The position numbers and the translations under genes are program-made. From Streptomyces chartreusis (lineage in GTDB: Bacteria > Actinomycetota > Actinomycetes > Streptomycetales > Streptomycetaceae): 64,000 nucleotides of DNA. A model generated the notes under the pieces. That model worked only from the letters and a program-made list of their open reading frames with translations, was not told where the DNA came from and searched no databases. The stretch is taken from assembly GCF_008704715.1 (NCBI RefSeq), contig NZ_CP023689.1, forward strand, positions 8,866,001 to 8,930,000, written 5' to 3'. This document shows positions 57,752 to 64,000 of the stretch, piece by piece (position 1 is the stretch's first letter; each line of letters starts with the position of its first letter).

Positions 57752-58720
57752 ATGGCAAGACACTGGCGAGCCGGCGCGGCCGGACTGGCCGTCCTCGGCC
57801 TCACCCTCACCGCCTGCGGCGGGGCGAAGGTCGGCGACGACTCCGCGGGGTCCGGCGGCTCGGGCGACTCCGGCAAGTGCGGCACCTTCAACCTCGCGGT
57901 CAACCCGTGGGTCGGCTACGAGGCCAACGCGGCGGTCGTCGCGTACGTCGCGGAACACGACCTCGGCTGCAAGGTCAACCAGAAGGACCTCAAGGAGGAG
58001 ATCGCCTGGCAGGGCTTCGGGACGGGCGAGGTCGACGCCGTCATCGAGAACTGGGGCCACGACGACCTGAAGAAGAAGTACATCACCGACCAGAAGACGG
58101 CCCTGGACGCCGGCCCGACCGGCAACAAGGGGCTCATCGGCTGGTACGTGCCGCCGTGGCTGGCCAAGGCGCACCCCGACATCACCGACTGGAACAACCT
58201 CGACAAGTACGCGGCCGAGTTCAAGACCTCCGAGTCGGGCGGGAAGGGCCAGCTGCTCGACGGCGACCCGTCGTTCGTCACCAACGACGAGGCGCTGGTG
58301 AAGAACCTGAAGCTGGACTTCAAGGTGGTGTACGCGGGCAGCGAGACCGCCCTCATCCAGGCCTTCCGCAAGGCGGAGAAGAACAAGGAATGGGTGATCG
58401 GCTACTTCTACGAGCCGCAGTGGTTCATGTCCGAGGTACCGCTCGTCAAGGTCAAGCTGCCCGAGTACAAGGACGGTTGCGACGCCGACGCGGAGAAGGT
58501 CGACTGCGACTACCCGGTGTACGAACTGGACAAGATCGTCAGCGCGAAGTTCGCCAAGTCCGGCAGCCCGGCCTATGACCTGGTGAAGAACTTCACGTGG
58601 ACGAACGACGACCAGAACGTCGTGGCGAAGTACATAGCCGTCGACAAGATGGCCCCCGAGGCGGCGGCCAAGAAGTGGGTCGAGGCCAACCGCGACAAGG
58701 TGGAGGCCTGGATCAAGTAG
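57752..58720 (+). CDS. proX: Glycine betaine-binding lipoprotein of the ABC transporter
   Basis: 322 aa. Lipoprotein signal with lipobox LTLTACGG, so the mature protein is lipid-anchored outside the membrane. OpuAC/ProX-type elements: FNLAVNPWVGYEANAAVVAY, GTGEVDAVIENWGHDDLKKK, IGWYVPPWLAKAHPDITDWN, EWVIGYFYEPQWFMSEVPLV, with aromatic residues (Trp/Tyr) that form the quaternary-ammonium cage. Fourth gene of the aldehyde dehydrogenase-proV-proW operon, 13 nt after proW. A strong hairpin terminator follows. Confidence 0.9.
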   Translation: MARHWRAGAAGLAVLGLTLTACGGAKVGDDSAGSGGSGDSGKCGTFNLAVNPWVGYEANAAVVAYVAEHDLGCKVNQKDLKEEIAWQGFGTGEVDAVIENWGHDDLKKKYITDQKTALDAGPTGNKGLIGWYVPPWLAKAHPDITDWNNLDKYAAEFKTSESGGKGQLLDGDPSFVTNDEALVKNLKLDFKVVYAGSETALIQAFRKAEKNKEWVIGYFYEPQWFMSEVPLVKVKLPEYKDGCDADAEKVDCDYPVYELDKIVSAKFAKSGSPAYDLVKNFTWTNDDQNVVAKYIAVDKMAPEAAAKKWVEANRDKVEAWIK

Positions 58721-58730
58721 GCCCTTCACG

Positions 58731-58778
58731 AATGCCCGGTGGGTGGTGCGAGCGGACTCGCACCACCCACCGGGCATT
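58731..58778 (+). terminator. Strong terminator after the betaine transporter operon
   Basis: A perfect 22-bp inverted repeat (58731-58752 with 58757-58778, 4-nt loop) begins 10 nt after the proX stop and is followed by a short T run (TGTTTT). It closes the operon and insulates the downstream promoter G. Confidence 0.9.
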
Positions 58779-58816
58779 GCTGTTTTCCGTGCCGTTCCCC
58801 GACGTCAGCGGACCTC

Positions 58817-58883
58817 TTGACACCCACCTGCACGGCAGGCACATTGAGTTGCGCAACCTGAGTCATGTTGCGCAGAAAGCAAC
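58817..58883 (+). promoter_or_regulatory. Promoter and paired candidate IclR operators (site G) of the dimethylglycine/sarcosine operon
   Basis: TTGACA (58817-58822), 17-nt spacer, CACATT (58840-58845), then 58848-58864 (GTTGCGCAACCTGAGTC) and 58867-58883 (GTTGCGCAGAAAGCAAC), 19 bp centre to centre. The second has perfect 5-bp arms. It ends 18 nt before the dimethylglycine oxidase start. Confidence 0.75.
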
Positions 58884-58901
58884 TCAACCGGAGGTGCGGC
58901 G

Positions 58902-61340
58902 ATGGCGGGACCCCGAGTGGTCATCATCGGAGCGGGAGTCGTCGGTGCGGCGCTCGCGGACGAGATCTCCGCGCGCGGCTGGACCGAAGTGACCGTGGTC
59001 GACCAGGGTCCGATCCCCGCCACCGGGGGCTCCAGCTCGCACGCCCCGGGCCTGGTCTTCCAGACGAACTCCTCCAAGACCATGACCGAACTGGCCCGCT
59101 ACACCGTCGAGAAGTTCTGCTCCCTCGACGTCGACGGCAAGCCCTGCTTCCTCCAGGTCGGCGGCCTCGAAGTGGCCACCAGCCCCGAGCGCCTCACGGA
59201 ACTGCACCGCCGCCACGGCTGGATCACGGCCTGGGGCATCGAGTCCCGGCTGCTGACCCCCGACGAGTGCGTCGAGCAACACCCCCTGGTCGACCGCGAC
59301 AAGGTCCTCGGCGGCCTCCTCGTCCCGACGGACGGCCTCGCCAAGGCGGTCCTCGCCGTCGAGGCACAGATCCGCCGGGCCACCGAGCGCGGAGTGCGCT
59401 TCCTCGCCCGCCACGAGGTCCTCGACGTGCTGAAGGCCGACGGCGAGGTGACCGGCGTCCTGACCGACCAGGGCGAGATCCCCGCCGACATCGTCGTGTG
59501 CTGCGCCGGCATCTGGGGCCCGAAGATCGCCCGCATGGCCGGCATGAACCTCCCGCTCACGCCGCTCGCCCACCAGCTCGCCTGGACCGGCCCCGTCCCG
59601 GCCCTCGCCGGCCAGACGCAGGAGGCGGTCCGCCCGATCCTGCGCCACCAGGACGCCGACCTCTACTACCGCGACCGCTTCGACGGCATCGGCATCGGCT
59701 ACTACGGCCACCGCCCGATGCCCATCACCGCCGACGAGATCCTCGGTGTGGACGAGGCCGACGAGATGCCGTCCGTCCTGAAGTTCACCGAGGAGGACTT
59801 CGAGCCCGCCTGGGCCGAGACCCAGTCCCTCCTCCCCGCGACCCGCGAGGCGAAGGTCGAGGAGGGCATCAACGGCCTGTTCTCCTTCACCACCGACAAC
59901 TTCCCCCTCCTCGGGGAGTCCCCGGACGTCAAGGGCTTCTGGGTCGCCGAGGCCGTCTGGGTCACGCACTCCGCGGGCGTGGGCCGGGCGCTGGCCGAGT
60001 GGCTGGTCGACGGCCACTGCTCGTCCTTCGACCTGCACGAGTGCGACGTCAACCGCTTCGAGCCGCACCAGCTGTCCCCGGAGTACGTCCTGGCCCGCGA
60101 CTGCCAGAACTTCGTCGAGGTCTACGACATCCTCCACCCCCTCCAGCCCTCCGGCGCCCCGCGCCCGATCCGCACCAGCCCCTTCCACCCCCGCCAGCAG
60201 GAGCACGGCGCCTTCTTCCTGGAGGCCAACGGCTGGGAGCGCCCGCAGTGGTACGAGGCCAACGCAACTCTGGTCGAGGGCCGCAACATCCCGACCCCCA
60301 ACGACTGGGCCGCGCAGTTCTGGTCGCCCATCGTCGGCGCAGAGGCGCAGGCCACCCGCGAGACCGTCGCCCTCTACGACATGACGGCCCTCAAGCGCCT
60401 GGAGGTGAGCGGCCCCGGTTCCGCCGACCTCCTGGAGCGCCTGTGCACCGGCAAGGTCGCCAAGTCGGTCGGCTCGGTCACCTACACGCTCCTCCTGGAC
60501 CACGACGGCGGCATCCGCAGCGACATCACCGTCGCCCGCCTCGGCCGAGACCTCTTCCAGGTCGGCGCCAACGGCAACCTCGACCTCGACTGGTTCACCC
60601 GGCACCTCCCCGCCGACGGCACCGTCCAGGTCCGCGACATCACGCCGGGCACCTGCTGCATCGGCCTGTGGGGCCCGCTCGCCCGCAAGGTCCTCCAGCC
60701 CCTGACGGACGAGGACTTCACCAACGACGGCCTGAAGTACTTCCGCGCCAAGCGGGCCTACATCGGCAGCGTCCCGGTGACGGCGATGCGCCTGAGCTAC
60801 GTCGGCGAACTCGGCTGGGAGCTCTACACCACCGCAGACCAGGGCCTGAAGCTCTGGGACACCCTCTGGCGGGCCGCGGAGCCCCTCGGCGGCGTCATCG
60901 CCGGACGCGGCGCCTTCAACAGCCTCCGCCTGGAGAAGGGCTACCGTTCCTTCGGCACCGACATGACCTACGAGCACGACCCCTACGAGGCCGGCGTCGG
61001 CTTCGCCGTGAAGCTCGACAAGGACGACTTCATCGGCAAGGCGGCACTGGAGCGCCGCAAGGCCGACGTGCGGCGCAGGCTGACCTGCCTCACCATCGAC
61101 GACCCCCGGTCGGTCGTCCTGGGCAAGGAGCCTGTGTACGACGGCGAGCGGGCCGTCGGGTACGTCACGAGCGCCTCGTACGGCTACACGATCGGCAAGG
61201 GGATCGCCTACGCGTGGCTGCCGGCGGAACTCGCCGTTCCCGGAACGGGCGTTGAGATCGGCTACTTCGACCGACGGGTCGAGGCGGTCGTGGCCGAGGA
61301 GCCGCTGTTCGACCCCTCGATGTCCCGGCTTCGTGGGTGA
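58902..61340 (+). CDS. dmg: Dimethylglycine oxidase (FAD oxidase fused to a GcvT-type folate domain)
   Basis: 812 aa. The N-terminal FAD-dependent half RVVIIGAGVVGAALADEISA, TGGSSSHAPGLVFQTNSSKT (His covalent-flavin region), FLQVGGLEVATSPERLTELH, LVPTDGLAKAVLAVEAQIRR, WVAEAVWVTHSAGVGRALAE, is very close by recollection to Arthrobacter DMGO. The C-terminal half from ~430 is a GcvT-like THF domain (TVALYDMTALKRLEVSGPGS, AMRLSYVGELGWELYTTADQ, AGRGAFNSLRLEKGYRSFGT). It converts dimethylglycine to sarcosine and channels the methyl group to methylene-THF. First gene of the operon with folD and sox genes. Confidence 0.92.
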   Translation: MAGPRVVIIGAGVVGAALADEISARGWTEVTVVDQGPIPATGGSSSHAPGLVFQTNSSKTMTELARYTVEKFCSLDVDGKPCFLQVGGLEVATSPERLTELHRRHGWITAWGIESRLLTPDECVEQHPLVDRDKVLGGLLVPTDGLAKAVLAVEAQIRRATERGVRFLARHEVLDVLKADGEVTGVLTDQGEIPADIVVCCAGIWGPKIARMAGMNLPLTPLAHQLAWTGPVPALAGQTQEAVRPILRHQDADLYYRDRFDGIGIGYYGHRPMPITADEILGVDEADEMPSVLKFTEEDFEPAWAETQSLLPATREAKVEEGINGLFSFTTDNFPLLGESPDVKGFWVAEAVWVTHSAGVGRALAEWLVDGHCSSFDLHECDVNRFEPHQLSPEYVLARDCQNFVEVYDILHPLQPSGAPRPIRTSPFHPRQQEHGAFFLEANGWERPQWYEANATLVEGRNIPTPNDWAAQFWSPIVGAEAQATRETVALYDMTALKRLEVSGPGSADLLERLCTGKVAKSVGSVTYTLLLDHDGGIRSDITVARLGRDLFQVGANGNLDLDWFTRHLPADGTVQVRDITPGTCCIGLWGPLARKVLQPLTDEDFTNDGLKYFRAKRAYIGSVPVTAMRLSYVGELGWELYTTADQGLKLWDTLWRAAEPLGGVIAGRGAFNSLRLEKGYRSFGTDMTYEHDPYEAGVGFAVKLDKDDFIGKAALERRKADVRRRLTCLTIDDPRSVVLGKEPVYDGERAVGYVTSASYGYTIGKGIAYAWLPAELAVPGTGVEIGYFDRRVEAVVAEEPLFDPSMSRLRG

Positions 61341-61392
61341 CAGTCCGCAAGGGAGTGCCGCGACGGGTCGTGGACGGGCGCGCGTCCGTCGT

Positions 61393-61427
61393 GGCTGGTC
61401 GCGCAGTTCCCCGCGCGCCTGAGGGCG
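61393..61427 (+). repeat. Second copy of the dispersed intergenic repeat
   Basis: Shares GTCGCGCAGTTCCCCGCG and the trailing CCTGAGGG with the element at 46471-46507. It lies between the dimethylglycine oxidase and folD genes. Its hairpin is weaker here. Confidence 0.8.
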
Positions 61428-61458
61428 TCGCAGCAGATCCCTCTTGAAAGGAGTACCG

Positions 61459-62319
61459 GTGACCGCAAAGCTTCTCGACGGCAAAGCCACCGCCGCCGTC
61501 ATCCGTGGCGAACTGGCCGAGCGCGTGGCCAAGCTGACCGCCACCGGCGGACGACCGCCAGGACTCGGCACCGTCCTCGTCGGCGACGACCCCGGCAGTC
61601 ACGCCTACGTCGGCGGCAAGCACCGCGACTGCGCACAGGTCGGCATCGCCTCCATCCGCCGGGACCTGCCCGCCGACGCCTCGCAGCAGCAGGTCGAGGA
61701 CACGATCGACGAACTCAACGCCGACCCGGACTGCACCGGCTACATCGTCCAACTGCCGCTCCCCGCCCACCTGGACGCGGGCGCCGTACTGGAACGCATG
61801 GACCCGGCGAAGGACGCCGACGGCCTGCACCCCGTCAACCTCGGCCGCCTCGTCCTCGGCGAGGAGGCGCCGCTGCCGTGCACTCCGCGCGGCATCGTCG
61901 AACTCCTGCGCCGCCACGACGTGCCGATCCCCGGAGCACGGGTGTGCGTGATCGGCCGGGGCATCACCGTCGGCCGACCCCTCGGACTGCTGCTGACCCG
62001 CCGATCCGAGAACGCCACGGTCACCCTGTGCCACACCGGCACCAAGGGCCTCGCCTGGCACGTACGCGAGGCGGACATCGTCGTCGCTGCCGCCGGCTCG
62101 CCCGGACTGATCACCGCCGACATGCTCCGCCCGGGCGCGGCAGTCCTGGACGTCGGCATCACCCGCACCGACGGCGGCCTGGTCGGCGACATCCACCCGG
62201 GCGCCAACCAGGTCGCCGGATGGGTCGCGCCGATGCCCGGCGGAGTGGGACCCATGACCCGGGCGATGCTGCTCGCCAACGTCGTCGAGGCTGCCGAGAG
62301 GAACGCTAACACCGTATGA
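61459..62319 (+). CDS. folD: Bifunctional methylene-THF dehydrogenase/methenyl-THF cyclohydrolase
   Basis: 286 aa from GTG 61459 with AAAGGAG 5 nt upstream. Catalytic Tyr-x3-Lys in GSHAYVGGKHRDCAQVGI, YIVQLPLPAHLDA, KDADGLHPVNLGRLVLGEEA, CTPRGIVELLRRHDVPIPGA, the NADP motif VIGRGITVGRPLGLLL, and VAPMPGGVGPMTRAMLLAN. It oxidises methylene-THF from dimethylglycine and sarcosine oxidation to 10-formyl-THF, the PurU substrate. A second, catabolic copy in addition to any housekeeping folD is likely. Confidence 0.92.
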   Translation: MTAKLLDGKATAAVIRGELAERVAKLTATGGRPPGLGTVLVGDDPGSHAYVGGKHRDCAQVGIASIRRDLPADASQQQVEDTIDELNADPDCTGYIVQLPLPAHLDAGAVLERMDPAKDADGLHPVNLGRLVLGEEAPLPCTPRGIVELLRRHDVPIPGARVCVIGRGITVGRPLGLLLTRRSENATVTLCHTGTKGLAWHVREADIVVAAAGSPGLITADMLRPGAAVLDVGITRTDGGLVGDIHPGANQVAGWVAPMPGGVGPMTRAMLLANVVEAAERNANTV

Positions 62320-62350
62320 ACCTGTCCCTTCCAGCGGACGGAGCCCTCCG

Positions 62351-63583
62351 ATGAGCCCCCGCACCCCCGGCGCCGAACTCCCCGACCACCCCGACTTCCT
62401 GTGGCGCAACCCCGAGCCCAGGCGGTCGTACGACGTCATCGTCGTCGGCGGCGGAGGACACGGCCTGGCCACCGCCCACTACCTCGCCAGGAACCACGGC
62501 ATCACCAATGTCGCCGTGCTGGAGAAGGGCTGGCTCGCGGGCGGCAACATGGCCCGCAACACCACGATCATCCGCTCCAACTACCTGTGGGACGAGAGCG
62601 CCGGCATCTACGAGCACGCCCTCAAGCTGTGGGAGGGACTGGCGGAGGAGCTCGACTATCCGATCCTGTTCTCCCAGCGCGGCGTGCTGAACCTGGCGCA
62701 CAGCCTCCAGGACGTCCGCGACAGCGTCCGCCGCGTCGAGGCGAACCGCCTCAACGGCGTGGACGCGGAGTGGCTGGACGCGGACGGCGTCAAGGAAGTC
62801 TGCCCGATCGTCAACATCTCCCCGGACGTGCGCTATCCGGTCCTGGGCGCCACCTACCAGCCCCGCGCGGGCATCGCCAAGCACGACTACGTCGCCTGGG
62901 GCCTGGCCCGCTCGGCCGACGCGGCCGGTATCGACATCATCCAGAACTGCGAGGTCACGGGCCTGGACGTGGTCGGCGGCCGGGTCGTCGGAGTGCGGAC
63001 GAACCTGGGCCCCATCGCGGCCGGCAAGGTGGCGCTGTGCTCGGCGGGCCACACCTCCGTCCTCGCCGCGATGGCCGGCATCGAACTCCCGCTCCAGAGC
63101 CACCCGTTGCAGGCCCTGGTCTCGGAGCTCCTGGAGCCCGTCCACCCCACGGTCGTGATGTCCAACGCGGTCCACGTGTACGTGAGCCAGGCCCACAAGG
63201 GCGAGCTGGTCATGGGCGCCGGCGTCGACGCGTACAACTCGTACACCCAGCGCGGCGCCTTCCACATCATCGAGGAACAGATGGCGGCGGCCCTGGAACT
63301 CTTCCCCGTCTTCGCGCGCGCCCACGTCCTGCGCACCTGGGGCGGCATCGTCGACGTCAGCCCCGACGCCTCACCGATCATCGGCCTCACCCCCGTCGAC
63401 AACCTCTACCTCAACTGCGGCTGGGGGACCGGCGGCTTCAAGGCCACCCCCGGCGTCGGCTGGGTCTACGCCCACACCATCGCCAACGACACCCCGCACG
63501 CCCTGAACGCCCCCTTCTCGCTCGACCGTTTCACCACCGGCGCGCTCGTCGACGAGCACGGCGCGGCCGCTGTGGCCCACTAG
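62351..63583 (+). CDS. soxB: Sarcosine oxidase beta subunit
   Basis: 410 aa. FAD motif YDVIVVGGGGHGLATAHYLA, NMARNTTIIRSNYLWDESAG (covalent FMN/FAD environment), ATYQPRAGIAKHDYVAWGLA, PLQALVSELLEPVHPTVVMS, and LYLNCGWGTGGFKATPGVGW. This is SoxB of the heterotetrameric sarcosine oxidase, which demethylates sarcosine to glycine with THF as acceptor. soxD follows and soxA/soxG are expected beyond the right edge. ATG 62351 follows folD by 31 nt. Confidence 0.93.
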   Translation: MSPRTPGAELPDHPDFLWRNPEPRRSYDVIVVGGGGHGLATAHYLARNHGITNVAVLEKGWLAGGNMARNTTIIRSNYLWDESAGIYEHALKLWEGLAEELDYPILFSQRGVLNLAHSLQDVRDSVRRVEANRLNGVDAEWLDADGVKEVCPIVNISPDVRYPVLGATYQPRAGIAKHDYVAWGLARSADAAGIDIIQNCEVTGLDVVGGRVVGVRTNLGPIAAGKVALCSAGHTSVLAAMAGIELPLQSHPLQALVSELLEPVHPTVVMSNAVHVYVSQAHKGELVMGAGVDAYNSYTQRGAFHIIEEQMAAALELFPVFARAHVLRTWGGIVDVSPDASPIIGLTPVDNLYLNCGWGTGGFKATPGVGWVYAHTIANDTPHALNAPFSLDRFTTGALVDEHGAAAVAH

Positions 63584-63611
63584 GACCACTGGAAGCTCTG
63601 GGAGCCGATCC

Positions 63612-64000
63612 ATGCTGCTCATCCCCTGCCCGTGGTGCGGGCCCCGCGACGAGGCCGAGTTCCACTACGGCGGCCAGGCCCATGTGCCGTACCCGCAGGA
63701 CCCCGCGTCCCTCTCCGACGAGGAGTGGGCCCGGTACCTCTTCTTCCGCGACAACACCAAGGGCCCCTTCGCCGAACGCTGGAGCCACGCGTCGGGCTGC
63801 CGCCGCTGGTTCAACGCGGTACGGGACACGTCGACGAACGAGATCCTGACGGTGTACAGGACGGGAGAGGAACGCCCGGCGACACCCGGGCCGAGGCCAG
63901 TCTTCTCAGCCCGTCCGGCGTTTGAGGACGAGGCCCTTTCGGGGCCGACGGGGGTCCAGGGGGCAGAGCCCCCTGGCGGGGTGGAAGGGGCGGAGCCCCT
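63612..64000 (+). CDS. soxD: Sarcosine oxidase delta subunit, reading into a repeat at the window edge
   Basis: Starts at ATG 63612, 28 nt after soxB. MLLIPCPWCGPRDEAEFHYG with zinc cysteines, then YPQDPASLSDEEWARYLFFR and GCRRWFNAVRDTSTNEILTV: the complete SoxD core (~85 residues). Normally the protein ends soon after. Here the frame has no stop and continues through the intergenic-type repeat beginning about 63908 (VFSARPAFEDEALSG ... GVQGAEPPGG) to the window edge, so the C-terminus is extended by repeat-encoded residues. The stop lies beyond the window. Confidence 0.88.
   Translation, partial: MLLIPCPWCGPRDEAEFHYGGQAHVPYPQDPASLSDEEWARYLFFRDNTKGPFAERWSHASGCRRWFNAVRDTSTNEILTVYRTGEERPATPGPRPVFSARPAFEDEALSGPTGVQGAEPPGGVEGAEP
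63908..64000 (+). repeat. Dispersed GC-rich Streptomyces repeat, right edge
   Basis: Contains the recurrent element GCCCGTCCGGCGTTTGAGGA and further GGGGCAGAGCCCCCTGG and GGGGCGGAGCCCCT hairpins. I recall this as a common intergenic repeat in streptomycetes. It sits in the 3' end of soxD and is cut by the window edge. Confidence 0.8.

Noticed and set aside
58884..61571. Long minus-strand open frame opposite dimethylglycine oxidase
   Set aside because: High-GC antisense artefact; the plus strand matches a characterised enzyme along its whole length.
1..64000. CRISPR array, prophage, tRNA or rRNA genes
   Set aside because: No regularly spaced repeats with unique spacers, no phage structural genes, no cloverleaf-like or rRNA sequence were seen on either strand.

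Overview
The window is GC-rich actinobacterial chromosome and almost certainly Streptomyces. Codons are strongly G/C-ending, starts are often GTG or TTG behind GGAGG-type ribosome sites, and many genes overlap by 4 nt (ATGA/GTGA). Marker genes agree: a close KcsA channel homologue, mycothiol-dependent formaldehyde detoxification, SpoIIE-type phosphatases, paired DksA-like proteins, a second fused SecDF, and two intergenic repeats that I recall as common in Streptomyces. No rRNA, tRNA, CRISPR array, prophage or intact insertion sequence was seen.

Left part (1-11.2 kb): mixed single genes. These are a RibD/DHFR-like reductase, an orphan Imm49 immunity protein, a DoxX-like protein divergent from a cysteine-rich SufR-like regulator, a decayed stretch (a frameshifted short-chain dehydrogenase and a 5'-truncated iron redox enzyme abutting an orphan NrfD), a PAS-GAF-PP2C phosphatase, a 2,2-dialkylglycine decarboxylase divergent from a LysR regulator, and kcsA.

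11.2-23.6 kb: two minus-strand operons. The first couples an ECF-type sigma factor, a zinc-finger anti-sigma-like membrane protein, an ABC ATPase and two membrane proteins through 4-nt overlaps. The second is a catabolic operon: LacI regulator with a double operator, FAD oxidoreductase, hydantoinase/oxoprolinase, HEXXH protein, CitMHS/GntP-like permease and a Tat-exported GH43-like protein.

23.7-40.3 kb: a VanX-like dipeptidase, a secreted endonuclease/phosphatase, an IS5 fragment, a phosphotransferase, then a dormancy/stress-flavoured cluster (Rv1733c-family protein, MreB-like actin, two DksA/TraR proteins, NarL-type two-component system, SecDF behind a 17-copy hexanucleotide repeat). Small regulators and secreted proteins follow, including a SUKH protein, a matrixin-like protease and an ArsR/VOC pair.

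40.35-64 kb: a dense choline/glycine-betaine and one-carbon supercluster. Choline is oxidised to betaine (BetA, aldehyde dehydrogenase). Betaine is imported by an ABC system and demethylated by a Rieske oxygenase with its own ferredoxin and reductase, then by dimethylglycine oxidase and heterotetrameric sarcosine oxidase (soxB and soxD here; the rest probably lies beyond the right edge). Formaldehyde goes through mycothiol dehydrogenase and a metallo-beta-lactamase-fold hydrolase. Folate-bound C1 goes through FolD, MetF and PurU, and formate to an FdhF-type oxidoreductase. An IclR regulator sits in the middle. All eight transcription units of the cluster carry a pair of degenerate 17-bp sites (consensus GTTGC-N7-GCAAC), 18-19 bp centre to centre. 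At five of them the pair begins 0-3 nt after a recognisable -10 hexamer. This candidate IclR regulon is the most interesting result here.
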